Of a stretch of DNA of 64,000 nt, positions 8,282 to 17,804 are shown one piece after another; position 1 is the stretch's first letter; every line of letters begins with the position of its first letter. The translations under genes were made by a program, and so were the position numbers. The DNA is from Gammaproteobacteria bacterium UBA5109. Lineage in GTDB: Bacteria; Pseudomonadota; Gammaproteobacteria; Pseudomonadales; Pseudohongiellaceae. The stretch covers positions 124,001 to 188,000 of the forward strand of contig DHZH01000005.1 of the NCBI GenBank assembly GCA_002414385.1, written 5' to 3'. The notes beneath the pieces were generated by a model. That model did no database searches. It was not told the origin of the DNA and was given only the letters and a program-made list of their open reading frames with translations.

Positions 8282-9934
8282 ATGAAAACCAAGCGACACC
8301 ATTGCTTTAGCTTCTGTTTTATCTTCTTGCTGACGGCCTGTGGCGGAGGGGATAATCTGAGCCGTGTTGATTCCGGAAACCAGGAAGGAGTCCTGCACTT
8401 TGGCAATGGCACAGAACCTCAGGGACTGGACCCGCACATTGTTACTGGGGTTCCTGAACACCATATCATCAATGCCCTGTTTGAAGGCCTGGTATCCAAG
8501 GATCCCTATACGCTTGAGCCAATCCCCGGTGTTGCGGAAAGTTGGGAGATCAGTGAAGACGGCCGCACCTATACTTTCAACCTACGCCGGGATGCGCTCT
8601 GGAGTAATGGCGACCCTGTTACTGCTGAGCACTTTCGTTGGTCCTGGCAGCGGGTACTATCACCCGAACTTGGAAGTCAGTACAACTATATGCTTTATCC
8701 GGTGTTGAATGCAGAAGCCTATGCTAATGGAGAATTAACTGATTTCAGTCAGGTTGGAGCCAAAGCACTGGATGCACATACATTCCAGGTTGAACTGGAA
8801 AACCCGACACCTTATCTGCTGCAATTGCTCGATCATTACAGTACCTTCGCGGTTCACCCTGAAACAGTCCTTGCTCATGGCAGCATGACTGACCGGATTA
8901 CGCAATGGACTCGAGTAGAGAACATGGTCAGTAATGGACCTTTTAAATTAAGCGAATGGGCCATTAATTCTCAGATTCGTGTCGAAAAATCAGAAACCTA
9001 CTGGGATCGTGAAGCAGTCCAGCTTAATGCCATTGTGTATTATCCGACTGAAAATACTGTTACCGAAGAACGAATGTTTCGTGATGAGGAAATCCATTTC
9101 ACCAACGTGATTCCCATGGACAAAATCAGCACTTATCGAAATATCGCTCCAGATCTGCTGCAAATTGCACCCTACCTTGGCACCTATTACTACCTGATTA
9201 ATACTGATAAAGAACCTTTCAATGATCTCCGGGTCAGAAAAGCACTGGCAATGTCTGTAGACAGGGACCTGCTTACAGAAACTGTCATGCGTGGCACCGT
9301 CACTCCGGCCTATGCATTGACTCCTCCCGGCACACTGGGCTATCAGCCACCACAGACCTTTTCCTACGACCCAGAAGAAGCCAAGCGACTTCTCGCCGAA
9401 GCCGGCTATCCGAATGGCGAGGGATTCCCGTCCTTTGAAATTTTATACAACACTCTGGATGAACACCGTCGAATCGCTGTGGCAATTCAGGAAATGTGGA
9501 GACAGAACCTGGGAATTAACGTGGAATTACTGAATCAGGAATGGCGTGTCTACCTCGATTCCCAGGATAACATGAATTACGATGTCAGCCGCCGTGGCTG
9601 GATCGGCGACTATGTTGATCCGAATTCATTTCTCGACATGATGATTACCGGTGGGGGCAATAATAAAACAGGCTTCAGTGATCCGCGTTATGATGACCTG
9701 GTTTTAAATGTGGCGCCAAGCAAACTGGATGAAAGTGAGCGTTTTGAAGCTTACTATGAGGCTGAAACAATTCTCATGGAAGATATGCCGATTATTCCCC
9801 TTTACACCTATCAGAGCAGACACTTTCGACATCCGAGTCTGAAAGGCTTGCCACCTAATATACTCGACTATTACAACTGGAAGTATGTGTATTTAGAGCC
9901 AATGCCGGAATTTGATATTCCTGACGAACTCTAA
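8282..9934 (+). CDS. oppA: Oligopeptide ABC transporter substrate-binding lipoprotein
   Basis: Family 5 extracellular solute-binding protein that captures peptides in the periplasm for the OppBC-DF importer. The chain begins MKTKRHHC and has a lipoprotein signal with lipobox LTAC, placing the lipid on Cys20. The mature part carries the family signatures for OppA/DppA proteins (GLDPH near the N-terminus, GVAESWEIS, EPFNDLRVRKAL). The ATG at 8282 is preferred over a TTG at 8255 because the AAGGGGAC ribosome site at about 8264 sits 10-11 bases before it. The substrate is inferred from the family only; dipeptides or murein peptides are possible. Confidence 0.92.
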   Translation: MKTKRHHCFSFCFIFLLTACGGGDNLSRVDSGNQEGVLHFGNGTEPQGLDPHIVTGVPEHHIINALFEGLVSKDPYTLEPIPGVAESWEISEDGRTYTFNLRRDALWSNGDPVTAEHFRWSWQRVLSPELGSQYNYMLYPVLNAEAYANGELTDFSQVGAKALDAHTFQVELENPTPYLLQLLDHYSTFAVHPETVLAHGSMTDRITQWTRVENMVSNGPFKLSEWAINSQIRVEKSETYWDREAVQLNAIVYYPTENTVTEERMFRDEEIHFTNVIPMDKISTYRNIAPDLLQIAPYLGTYYYLINTDKEPFNDLRVRKALAMSVDRDLLTETVMRGTVTPAYALTPPGTLGYQPPQTFSYDPEEAKRLLAEAGYPNGEGFPSFEILYNTLDEHRRIAVAIQEMWRQNLGINVELLNQEWRVYLDSQDNMNYDVSRRGWIGDYVDPNSFLDMMITGGGNNKTGFSDPRYDDLVLNVAPSKLDESERFEAYYEAETILMEDMPIIPLYTYQSRHFRHPSLKGLPPNILDYYNWKYVYLEPMPEFDIPDEL

Positions 9935-9952
9935 CAGAGCACATTCTTTCTT

Positions 9953-10882
9953 ATGTGGCGGTTTATTTTATTTAGAAGCCTGCAGGCTGTGCCTGTCATC
10001 CTTGCGGTTATTACCGTAACTTTCTTTCTCGTCCGGGCTGCTCCGGGCGGCCCATTCGATAGCGAAAAGGCTGTTTCCGAACAGGTACAACGGGCGCTGG
10101 AAGCCCAGTACCAACTGGATTTGCCTGCTTACCAACAATATTTTAATTATCTCGGCGATCTGGCCCAGGGCAATTTAGGGCCTTCATTTTATTACCCGGG
10201 GCAAAGCGTCAATGAACTGATCTTTCAGGGCCTGCCGGTTACCGCGGAACTAGGTTTGTATGCCCTGATCATTGCCGTGTTTATTGGTGTACTGGCAGGC
10301 GTTATTGCATCCCTGAAACCCAACACCATTCAGGACTATATTCCCATGAGTCTTGCCATGATCGGGATATGCATGCCTTCATTTTTGCTGGGACCAACCC
10401 TGGTGCTCATTTTCGGTATCTGGCTCGACTGGCTGCCGATTTCCGGCTGGAATTCTGCAGAAAGCAAAATTCTTCCAAGTATTACACTTGGCGCTATGTA
10501 TGCTGCATATATTGCCCGGCTGAGTCGTGCCGGCATGCTGGAAGTCATGTCACAGGATTACCTCAGAACAGCACGCGCCAAAGGACTGCCCGAGCATATC
10601 GTCATACTGAAGCATGCCTTGCGTGGCGGCCTGATTCCTGTTGCTGCTTTCCTTGGCCCGGCATTTGCCGGATTACTTGCCGGTTCTTTTGTTGTGGAAA
10701 CCGTATTTCAGGTGCCAGGACTGGGACGCTTTTATGTGCAGGCAGCCTTTAACCGGGATTACACCATGATTCTCGGCACCACCGTTTTCCTGGCAAGTCT
10801 GATCGTTGTGTTTAATTTATTATCCGACGTGCTGGCCGCCTGGATGAATCCACGTTTACGTTTTCAATTCAGAAAATCATGA
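9953..10882 (+). CDS. oppB: Oligopeptide ABC transporter permease OppB
   Basis: Inner-membrane permease of the peptide importer, 309 aa with six predicted helices, the first at about residues 9-29 (MWRFILFRSLQAVPVI). The cytoplasmic EAA loop that contacts the ATPase is visible as SQDYLRTARAKGLPEHIV (around residues 198-215). It starts 18 bases after oppA and overlaps oppC by 4 bases (ATGA), so the genes are translationally coupled. Confidence 0.95.
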   Translation: MWRFILFRSLQAVPVILAVITVTFFLVRAAPGGPFDSEKAVSEQVQRALEAQYQLDLPAYQQYFNYLGDLAQGNLGPSFYYPGQSVNELIFQGLPVTAELGLYALIIAVFIGVLAGVIASLKPNTIQDYIPMSLAMIGICMPSFLLGPTLVLIFGIWLDWLPISGWNSAESKILPSITLGAMYAAYIARLSRAGMLEVMSQDYLRTARAKGLPEHIVILKHALRGGLIPVAAFLGPAFAGLLAGSFVVETVFQVPGLGRFYVQAAFNRDYTMILGTTVFLASLIVVFNLLSDVLAAWMNPRLRFQFRKS

Positions 10883-11769
10883 CTACAGAAGAGATTGTCA
10901 CAGCGACGCAAGCACTGCCCAAAGGCGTCTCTCTCTGGGATGATGCCTGGTTACGTCTGAAGAAAAACAAACTGGCGATGTTTGGCCTGTGTTTTCTCAT
11001 CCTGATGAGCCTGCTCTGTCTGCTTGCCCCGTGGCTGACTCCGTATGGCTATGAAGACCAGGATCTCAGGCTCGGCGCCTCGGGGCCTTCAATGGCTCAC
11101 TGGCTGGGTACTGACACCTTCGGTCGCGATTTGCTGACCAGAATTCTATATGGCGGTCGGGTATCCCTGATGGTCGGTTTCATAGCCACCTCGGTGGCAC
11201 TGATTATCGGCGTCACCTATGGAGCCGTGGCCGGTTATGCCGGTGGTAAAACTGACGCCCTGATGATGCGTCTGGTGGATATTATCTATGCCTTGCCATT
11301 TATGATCTTTATTATCCTTCTCATGGTGGTCTTTGGCAGGAATATCCTGCTGCTGTTCCTGGCCATCGGTGCGGTTGAATGGCTGGTCATGGCCCGTATT
11401 GTCAGGGGACAGGTGCAAAACCTGCGGCAACAGGAATTTGTTGAAGCGGCTATTTCCATTGGTCTATCCCCCTGGTCAATTATCCGCAAACACCTTATTC
11501 CTAATGCACTGGGACCGATTATTGTCTATACCACCTTGACCATCCCCAATGTCATGCTGCTGGAAGCCTTCCTGAGTTTTCTGGGGCTGGGAATACAGCC
11601 ACCGCAATCATCCTGGGGCTTATTAATCTCCTATGGTGTGGAAAGCATGGAAGAATACCCCTGGTTGTTAATCTTTCCCGGCCTGGCACTGACACTGACC
11701 CTGTTTGCCCTGAACTTTCTGGGAGACGGTTTGCGCGATGCCCTCGACCCCAAGGCCTCAAGGGACTGA
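10879..11769 (+). CDS. oppC: Oligopeptide ABC transporter permease OppC
   Basis: Second permease of the importer, partner of OppB. The 296-residue protein has a hydrophilic N-terminus, the OppC-type first segment (DDAWLRLKKNKLAMFGL), the GTDTFGRDLLTRILYGGR signature and an EAA-like loop QQEFVEAAISIGLSPW. Its ATG lies in the oppB stop (ATGA overlap at 10879) and its own stop is directly before the ATPase gene, consistent with one oppABC-DF operon. Confidence 0.95.
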   Translation: MTTEEIVTATQALPKGVSLWDDAWLRLKKNKLAMFGLCFLILMSLLCLLAPWLTPYGYEDQDLRLGASGPSMAHWLGTDTFGRDLLTRILYGGRVSLMVGFIATSVALIIGVTYGAVAGYAGGKTDALMMRLVDIIYALPFMIFIILLMVVFGRNILLLFLAIGAVEWLVMARIVRGQVQNLRQQEFVEAAISIGLSPWSIIRKHLIPNALGPIIVYTTLTIPNVMLLEAFLSFLGLGIQPPQSSWGLLISYGVESMEEYPWLLIFPGLALTLTLFALNFLGDGLRDALDPKASRD

Positions 11770-11770
11770 A

Positions 11771-13363
11771 ATGGCCTTACTTGAAGCAACAGATTTACGT
11801 GTTCACTTCCATACCCGAAACGGCCTGATCAAGGCAGTTGACGGTATCAGTTTTAAAGTGGAAGAGGGCAAGACCCTGGCCATTATCGGTGAATCAGGTT
11901 CCGGCAAATCAGTCGCCTGCTACAGCATGCTGGGCCTGGTACCCATGCCACCGGGAAAATTTGAATCCGGATCGGTCATGTTTGAAGGCCAGGATCTGCT
12001 GACTTTAAGCGAAGCCAAATTACGCAAAATTCGCGGCAAGGGTATTTCCATCATCTTTCAGGATCCGATGACCACTCTCAACCCCTTCCTGAAAATCGGC
12101 GATCAGCTGATCGAACCCCTGCGTTTACATTTTGGCATGAGCAAACAGGAAGCCTGGAAACGCGGCATCGAAATTCTTGAAGAGGTCGGGATAAAAAATG
12201 CCACCCAGCGCATGAAGTCCTGGCCCTTTGAATTTTCCGGCGGCATGCGTCAACGCGTGGTTATTGCCATGGCGCTGGTGACCGAGCCGAGAATAATCAT
12301 AGCCGATGAACCAACTACGGCACTGGATGTCACTGTTCAGGCGCAGATCCTCAAGTTGCTCAAGGAATTGCAGGAACGACGTAATATCGGCGTTATATTT
12401 ATCAGTCATGACCTGAGTGTGGTTGCCGATATCGCCGACGAAATTGCCGTCATGCAAAACGGTGTATTTGTCGAGCAGGGCACACGCAATGAAATTTTCC
12501 AGTCGCCTGCACACGAATATACCAAAAAATTACTGGCAGCCGTTCCTGCTACTGAAAAGCTGGAAAGCAGCGGGCGCGATGAAAACCTGGTTGAAGTGAA
12601 CAATCTCAGTATTCATTTTAATGGCGGCAAGGGGGAAGGGCTGATCCGGGCAGTCGATGATGTCAGTCTGCAGATCAAGCGTCATGAAATTCTGGGGCTG
12701 GTCGGGGAATCAGGTTCCGGCAAATCAACCACTGGCAGAGCCATCCTGCGCTTGCTCGGACTCAGTGGCGGCCAGATCAAGTTCAACGGAACTGACATCA
12801 GCCAGCATTCCATGCAGGAAATGAAACCCCTGCGCAGGCAAATGCAGATGATTTTCCAGGATCCCTATGCCAGTCTCAATCCGCGCATGACTGTTTACGA
12901 CACTCTGGCCGAGCCCTTGTTGCTGCATAAAATAGTCGGTAAAAAAGAACTGGATAAAACTATTTTCTCACTGATGGATTCAGTCGGCCTGAGCCGGGAG
13001 AGTGTGTTGCGCTATCCCCATGAATTCTCCGGAGGACAGCGACAGCGTATCGCTATTGGCCGGGCCATTTCGACCAGACCGCTGTTTATTGTCGCCGACG
13101 AACCGGTATCCGCCCTGGATGTCACCATTCAGGCACAGATACTTGATTTGTTACTGGAACTGGTGGATCACTTTAACCTGACCATGCTGTTCATCTCGCA
13201 TGATCTGGGTGTAGTGCGATATCTTTCAGACCGGATTCTGGTCATGAAGGATGGCAAGATGGTCGAAAGCGGTTCGGTCCATGAAATTTTCAGTGCACCG
13301 CAACAGGAATATACCCGCGCATTACTGGATGCCATTCCCGGAAAATCCCTGCTTTCCATCTAG
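11771..13363 (+). CDS. Fused oligopeptide ABC transporter ATPase (OppD-OppF)
   Basis: Two ABC ATPase domains in one 530-residue chain that power the OppBC permease. The first domain (about 1-260) has Walker A GESGSGKS and signature FSGGMRQR; the second (about 270-530) has GESGSGKST and FSGGQRQR. Both have Walker B motifs ending in ADEP. The architecture is that of YejF/GsiA-type fusions instead of separate oppD and oppF. The ATG at 11771, one base past the oppC stop, begins MALLEATDLRVHF like the family; a longer reading from 11738 would add 11 residues encoded within oppC. It ends 6 bases from the convergent gloB. Confidence 0.94.
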   Translation: MALLEATDLRVHFHTRNGLIKAVDGISFKVEEGKTLAIIGESGSGKSVACYSMLGLVPMPPGKFESGSVMFEGQDLLTLSEAKLRKIRGKGISIIFQDPMTTLNPFLKIGDQLIEPLRLHFGMSKQEAWKRGIEILEEVGIKNATQRMKSWPFEFSGGMRQRVVIAMALVTEPRIIIADEPTTALDVTVQAQILKLLKELQERRNIGVIFISHDLSVVADIADEIAVMQNGVFVEQGTRNEIFQSPAHEYTKKLLAAVPATEKLESSGRDENLVEVNNLSIHFNGGKGEGLIRAVDDVSLQIKRHEILGLVGESGSGKSTTGRAILRLLGLSGGQIKFNGTDISQHSMQEMKPLRRQMQMIFQDPYASLNPRMTVYDTLAEPLLLHKIVGKKELDKTIFSLMDSVGLSRESVLRYPHEFSGGQRQRIAIGRAISTRPLFIVADEPVSALDVTIQAQILDLLLELVDHFNLTMLFISHDLGVVRYLSDRILVMKDGKMVESGSVHEIFSAPQQEYTRALLDAIPGKSLLSI

Positions 13364-13374
13364 AGTAATCTAGA
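13359..13374. other. Hairpin embracing the convergent oppDF and gloB stops
   Basis: TCTAGA (13359-13364), loop GTAA, TCTAGA (13369-13374). The loop is of GNRA type on the plus strand. Both stop codons, TAG at 13361-13363 and the minus-strand TAG at 13370-13372, lie within the stem. There is no T-run, so it is not a classical terminator. Confidence 0.45.
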
Positions 13375-14137
13375 AACGATCCTTCCATTCCCGCAGTGCA
13401 GCGAAAGTAGCCAGTGCACTGCCCGGACTTTCCTGTAACTGCGGTTTGAAGTCATCATTGGCGCAACGTAAAAATGGATTACTTTGCAGTTCCCGGGCCA
13501 GATTGCTGGGCAGAGTCGGCTGCCCCTGATCGCGTTTTTCCTGCTCCTGAGAAAGGCGTTCTGCAACAACCGGGTCATCCGGCGTAACAGCCTGGGCAAA
13601 AGCAAGATTGCTGAGGGTATATTCATGGGCACAAAATACCTGAGTCTCGGGTTTCAGCGCAGCTAGTTTGGCCAGCGAGGCATACATCATTTCCGGCGTG
13701 CCCTCAAAAATACGTCCACAGCCAGCTGCAAACAGGGTGTCTCCACAAAAAAGCAGCGGTTCCTGTGTCTCGGGTTCAGCGTAATAGGCAATATGGTCCA
13801 GCGTGTGCCCGGGGATTTCCAGTATGCGGAAATCTATCCCAAGCAGCCTGACATGATCTCCTTCATGCAGTTCCCTGGTGACATAGGGAATGGCTGCAGA
13901 TTCCGGTCCATAAACCGGCACATCAAAGCGCTGCAGCAACTCGGGGACACCGCCAATATGATCCGGGTGGTGGTGGGTCAGTACAATGGCGCTGAGCTGC
14001 AGATTATTATCATCAAGGTATTTCAACACCGGCGTTGCATCACCCGGATCAACAATACAGGCCTCGACAGAGTCCTGTTGGCGAAACAGCCAAAGGTAAT
14101 TATCGGAAAAAGCTGGGATGGGCGTTATTTCAATCAT
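13370..14137 (-). CDS. gloB: Hydroxyacylglutathione hydrolase (glyoxalase II)
   Basis: Metallo-beta-lactamase-fold hydrolase that splits S-lactoylglutathione to D-lactate and glutathione, the second step of methylglyoxal detoxification. The di-metal motif THHHPDHIGG gives His55, His57, Asp59 and His60; further ligands are in the GHTLDHIAY region and the CGDTLF segment. The substrate-binding C-terminus (about 165-255) begins around FCAHEYTLSNLAFA. At 255 residues it is full length. It is divergent from the methyltransferase gene, with 71 bases between them, as in the E. coli gloB-yafS pair. Confidence 0.95.
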   Translation of the reverse strand: MIEITPIPAFSDNYLWLFRQQDSVEACIVDPGDATPVLKYLDDNNLQLSAIVLTHHHPDHIGGVPELLQRFDVPVYGPESAAIPYVTRELHEGDHVRLLGIDFRILEIPGHTLDHIAYYAEPETQEPLLFCGDTLFAAGCGRIFEGTPEMMYASLAKLAALKPETQVFCAHEYTLSNLAFAQAVTPDDPVVAERLSQEQEKRDQGQPTLPSNLARELQSNPFLRCANDDFKPQLQESPGSALATFAALREWKDRF

Positions 14138-14208
14138 GGATGCTTGGTCTTCCGTGTTGCTTGGTTAAAGGTAACTGTGCTGTTCAGGCAGCTTTACGAT
14201 AAGGTATC

Positions 14209-15000
14209 ATGCTGCGTATGGCAACCAATCCAGAGATAGACAGACAACAGTTCAGCGACATGAGTGCCTGGCTTGAGACCCCGCTGGGCCAGGCCTTGCT
14301 TGGTGCGGAACATGGCCTGCTGGAGCAGATGCTCAATCGCCGTTTCGGCTATCACCTGCTACAGTTAAGTTGTGCTGACGTCAGTATTCATGACGACAGC
14401 CCGATTGGTCATAAATTTTGCCTCAGGCCGGTTGCGGAAGCTGGGAAGGGTGGTCTCGTGGCCAGACCTGAAGCCATTCCGCTGGCCTCTGAATCAGTAG
14501 ACATGGTTCTTTTGCATCATGTTCTGGATTATTCCTCACATCCCCACCAGTTATTGCGTGAAGCTGACCGGGTCCTGATTGCCGGCGGCAATCTGCTGAT
14601 TGTCGGCTTCAATCCATTCAGCACCTGGGGTATCCGGCATAAATTCAGTCGCCGCAAACAGAAAAGTCCCTGGTCTACGGCCAACCTGCTTAGCAGTATG
14701 CGCCTGAGTGACTGGCTCAAACTTCTCGATTTCAAGGTGGAGCAGGTGCATTACGGCTTGTATTCCATGCCGATCAACAGTCCCCGCTTTATTCGTTATT
14801 CGTCTTTCATGGGTAAACTGGCACAACGGCTTAACTGGCCTACCGGAGGTATTTACGTTATTTCAGCCAGGAAACAGGCCTTACCCATGACGCCCATCCG
14901 CGAACCATGGAAAGCTATCTCCAATCCTGTCAGGGGACTCACACTGGGTGACAAGGCCGGTGTCACTCCTTCTCAACCCCACAACAAAACCCTGCATTAG
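14209..15000 (+). CDS. Class I SAM-dependent methyltransferase (YafS-like)
   Basis: Methyltransferase type 11 family protein, 263 aa. The nucleotide-binding core is only partly canonical: instead of a glycine-rich motif I near residue 50 there is LLQLSCAD, followed by the acidic post-I region, then SESVDMVLLHHVLDYSSHPHQLLREADRVL typical of the family's motifs II-III. Substrate unknown. The position between gloB and rnhA-dnaQ matches E. coli yafS. ATG codons at 14209 and 14218 are both possible starts. It ends 15 bases before rnhA. Confidence 0.85.
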   Translation: MLRMATNPEIDRQQFSDMSAWLETPLGQALLGAEHGLLEQMLNRRFGYHLLQLSCADVSIHDDSPIGHKFCLRPVAEAGKGGLVARPEAIPLASESVDMVLLHHVLDYSSHPHQLLREADRVLIAGGNLLIVGFNPFSTWGIRHKFSRRKQKSPWSTANLLSSMRLSDWLKLLDFKVEQVHYGLYSMPINSPRFIRYSSFMGKLAQRLNWPTGGIYVISARKQALPMTPIREPWKAISNPVRGLTLGDKAGVTPSQPHNKTLH

Positions 15001-15015
15001 TTTGCCTGGCATTAA

Positions 15016-15453
15016 ATGAGAAACCCTGTAATTATTTACACCGATGGTGCCTGTCGTGGAAATCCCGGACCCGGTGGCTGGGGTGCAGTATTGCAGCATG
15101 GAGAAAACCTGCTGGAACTTTATGGTGGAGAAACGGAAACCACCAACAACCGCATGGAACTCACGGCAGTGATCAAGGCACTGGAAGCACTAAAGTATCC
15201 CTGTGACATCCAGCTTTACAGTGATTCAAAATATGTTTTGCAGGGCATCAGCGAATGGCTGGCTAACTGGAAAAAGCGGGGCTGGCGTACCGCCGCCAAA
15301 AAGCCGGTGCAGAATGTCGAATTGTGGCAGCAACTGGATGCACTGGTTGAACAACAGGGCAACATCCAATGGCACTGGGTCAAGGGACATAGTGGAGACC
15401 CCGGCAATGAACTTGCCGACCAACTGGCCAATAAAGGAATAGACGAGTTATGA
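15016..15453 (+). CDS. rnhA: Ribonuclease HI
   Basis: Endonuclease that cuts the RNA strand of RNA-DNA hybrids. The four catalytic acidic residues are in place: Asp10 (YTDGACRGNPG), Glu48 (NNRMEL), Asp70 (YSDSKY) and Asp134, with His124 in the HSGDPGNE loop. The WKKRGWR basic handle for hybrid binding is present. At 145 aa it is of standard size. The stop overlaps the dnaQ start (ATGA). Confidence 0.97.
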   Translation: MRNPVIIYTDGACRGNPGPGGWGAVLQHGENLLELYGGETETTNNRMELTAVIKALEALKYPCDIQLYSDSKYVLQGISEWLANWKKRGWRTAAKKPVQNVELWQQLDALVEQQGNIQWHWVKGHSGDPGNELADQLANKGIDEL

Positions 15454-16166
15454 GACAAATCGTACTGGATACGGAAACCACGGGACTGGAGCCGTCGCAG
15501 GGACATCGCATCATTGAAATTGGCTGCGTCGAACTGATGAATCGCCGTCTGACCGGCAACAACCTGCATATCTATATTAATCCGTTGCGTGAAATTGATG
15601 CCGGAGCGCTTGAAGTACACGGGATTACCAACGAGTTTCTTGCAGATAAACCAAAATTCAGCGAGATCGCTGATACCTTTATTGATTTTGTCAGGGATGC
15701 AGAACTGATTATCCATAACGCCCCTTTTGATGTCGGCTTTCTCGATCATGAATTACAGGACCTGAATCGCGGTTACAGGAACATGGCGGGATATTGCACA
15801 GTACTTGATACCCTGGCGATGGCGCGTAAAAAGCATCCCGGTCAGAAAAACAGCCTGGATGCACTGTGTAAACGTTACTTTGTTGATAACTCACAACGTG
15901 AGTTACATGGCGCCTTGCTGGATGCCGAAATTCTGGCAGATGTTTACCTGATCATGACCGGCGGTCAATCCAGTTTTTCCCTGGGGCATGAAGGAAGTTC
16001 TGAAGGCAATACCGCAACCCGTATCAGGCGTCTGTCCAAAGACCGTCAGGCACTGAAAGTGATCAGCGCCAGTGCTGATGAGGAAGCTGCGCACCGGGCC
16101 AGACTCGAAGCAATTAAAGAGTCTTCCGGAACCAGCCTCTGGCCCGCGGGGGAGGATCAGGCCTGA
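15450..16166 (+). CDS. dnaQ: DNA polymerase III epsilon subunit (proofreading exonuclease)
   Basis: 3'-5' exonuclease of the replicative polymerase. DEDD-family residues: Asp7 and Glu9 in VLDTETTGL (Exo I), the HNAPFDVGFLDHEL segment (Exo II) and HGALLDAEILA (Exo III, DEDDh type). The C-terminal ~55 residues form the flexible part that binds the polymerase subunit. Length 238 aa is normal. It overlaps rnhA by 4 bases, an arrangement that implies co-translation. Confidence 0.96.
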   Translation: MRQIVLDTETTGLEPSQGHRIIEIGCVELMNRRLTGNNLHIYINPLREIDAGALEVHGITNEFLADKPKFSEIADTFIDFVRDAELIIHNAPFDVGFLDHELQDLNRGYRNMAGYCTVLDTLAMARKKHPGQKNSLDALCKRYFVDNSQRELHGALLDAEILADVYLIMTGGQSSFSLGHEGSSEGNTATRIRRLSKDRQALKVISASADEEAAHRARLEAIKESSGTSLWPAGEDQA

Positions 16167-16188
16167 TCAAAGCCACGGTTACACGGGT

Positions 16189-16218
16189 TTGTGTCCGGCT
16201 CATTGCTGAGACTATAAT
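16189..16218 (+). promoter_or_regulatory. Candidate promoter of sohB
   Basis: Perfect -10 TATAAT at 16213-16218, with a weak -35 (TTGTGT, 16189-16194) 18 bases upstream. It lies in the 79-base gap after dnaQ, giving a leader of about 20 nt to the GTG start of sohB. Confidence 0.5.
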
Positions 16219-16245
16219 TTTTCTTTTTCTGGACTGAGGTGATAA

Positions 16246-17286
16246 GTGGAATTTCTTTCTGAATACGGCATGTTTCTGGCAAAAACCCTTACTTTCGTTG
16301 TGGCTGTAATTTTTATTATCGTGACAGCCGCTGCTGCTGCCGCAAAAAATAAAAAAGAACAGAAGGGTTCTATCGTTGTTACTCACCTGAATGAGGAAAT
16401 CGATGATTTTCGTGATGAAATAAAACACGTTGTTGAAGACGAAGGCCTGCTCAAAAAAGAAAAGAAAGCACTGAAGAAGCAGGCAAAAGAAAAAAGTAAA
16501 AAGAAGAAAAAAACACAAGAGGACAGTAAAAAGCGCATTTACGTGCTGGACTTTCATGGTGACCCGAAAGCTTCTCAGGTCGAAAATTTACGTCGCGCCA
16601 TCACCGCTGTCCTCAGTACTATCCGCCCTGATAAAGATGAAATCATGCTGCGGCTCGAGAGTCCCGGCGGCATGGTGCACGCCTATGGTCTGGCGGCATC
16701 CCAGCTTGCCAGAATACGTCAGCAGAATGTTCCCCTGACAGTCTGTGTCGACAAAATGGCGGCCAGTGGCGGCTACATGATGGCCTGTCTGGGGACAAAA
16801 ATCATTGCAGCACCTTTTGCCTATATCGGTTCCATCGGTGTCCTGCTGCAATTACCCAATTTTAATCGTCTGCTGAAAGACAAGCATATTGATTTTGAAA
16901 TGATTACTGCCGGCGAATACAAACGCACGCTGACACTGTTTGGTGAAAATACCGAAGAAGGCCGCAAGAAAATGACTGAGGATATTCAGGATACCCATGA
17001 ACTGTTCAAGGACTTTGTGCATGAGTATCGCCCGGTACTGGACATCAGTGATGTGGCTACCGGCGAAACCTGGTTTGGCAAGAATGCACTGGAAAAGAAA
17101 CTGATTGACGAAGTCGGGACCAGTGATGAATACATCAGTAAAGCATGCAAGGAAGCCGATGTTTATTCAGTGGTGTATGAAAAGAAAAAGAACCTGGCGG
17201 ACCGTTTCGGCAAAGCTGCAGAGACTGCACTGGACAACAGCCTGTTAAAATGGCTGCATCGAAGTCCCCAGGATCACACGGGCTAG
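16246..17286 (+). CDS. sohB: Inner-membrane peptidase SohB (signal peptide peptidase family S49)
   Basis: Membrane-anchored serine protease thought to act on the periplasmic side. One N-terminal helix (about residues 8-34) is followed by an unusually Lys-rich charged linker (about 66-92) and then the S49 domain. The Ser-Lys dyad is Ser174 in MAASGGYM and Lys226 in GEYKRTL, 52 residues apart as in the family. The GTG start is chosen because the sequence that follows, MEFLSEYG, matches the conserved SohB N-terminus. It is convergent with the DUF934 gene, 5 bases apart. Confidence 0.93.
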   Translation: MEFLSEYGMFLAKTLTFVVAVIFIIVTAAAAAAKNKKEQKGSIVVTHLNEEIDDFRDEIKHVVEDEGLLKKEKKALKKQAKEKSKKKKKTQEDSKKRIYVLDFHGDPKASQVENLRRAITAVLSTIRPDKDEIMLRLESPGGMVHAYGLAASQLARIRQQNVPLTVCVDKMAASGGYMMACLGTKIIAAPFAYIGSIGVLLQLPNFNRLLKDKHIDFEMITAGEYKRTLTLFGENTEEGRKKMTEDIQDTHELFKDFVHEYRPVLDISDVATGETWFGKNALEKKLIDEVGTSDEYISKACKEADVYSVVYEKKKNLADRFGKAAETALDNSLLKWLHRSPQDHTG

Positions 17287-17299
17287 GTCTTTCAGACCT
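17285..17299. other. Hairpin embracing the convergent sohB and DUF934 stops
   Basis: AGGTCT (17285-17290), loop TTC, AGACCT (17294-17299), extendable by a T-G pair. It overlaps the sohB TAG (17284-17286) and the minus-strand stop at 17292-17294. No T-run follows on either strand. Confidence 0.4.
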
Positions 17300-17804
17300 G
17301 CCTGCGGCGGAACAGGGGAGTCGGCTTGATCACGGTAGCCTGATAGTTTTCGGAAAAATCATGAAAACCGTTCAGGTAGGTTTCCTCATCAACATCATCA
17401 GCAACCTGAAAGCTGCTGAATCCGCAGCTGAGCATATAACTTAGCTGATCCCGCAAGACTTCTCCCACGGCACGAATATCTCCGCTGTAGCTTTTCTGCT
17501 CACGCAGTAAAGCCGCATAGGTAAAAGCACGACCATCCTTGAACAGGGGGAAATCCAGGGCAATAACAGGAAGCTGCCCGATCTCTTCTTCAGTCAGCAG
17601 TTCTGCTGGATTCTGTTCACTTGCAAACCACACGCCGATTTCAGCATCCAACTTGGCCAGTTCAGCTTTGTGATCCTGCCAGAGCGTAAATGGCACAAGC
17701 AGGTGAGAGGCTTTTAAGCTGAGCACTTCGTCCGGTTCTGCTTCAGCACTGACAAGTTGCCAGTCATTTTCAACAAACTGCGCGTCTTTAATCAGCTTTG
17801 GCAT
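17292..17804 (-). CDS. DUF934 family protein linked to sulfite reductase
   Basis: 170-residue cytoplasmic protein of the DUF934 family, annotated elsewhere as a probable accessory of assimilatory sulfite reduction. It has the C-terminal FTYAALLRE..Y.GDIRAVGEVLRDQL region that marks the family. Its start lies 17 bases inside the end of the cysI-like gene, so the two are translationally coupled. Its biochemical role is not known; an electron-transfer adaptor has been proposed from the pairing only. Confidence 0.85.
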   Translation of the reverse strand: MPKLIKDAQFVENDWQLVSAEAEPDEVLSLKASHLLVPFTLWQDHKAELAKLDAEIGVWFASEQNPAELLTEEEIGQLPVIALDFPLFKDGRAFTYAALLREQKSYSGDIRAVGEVLRDQLSYMLSCGFSSFQVADDVDEETYLNGFHDFSENYQATVIKPTPLFRRRQV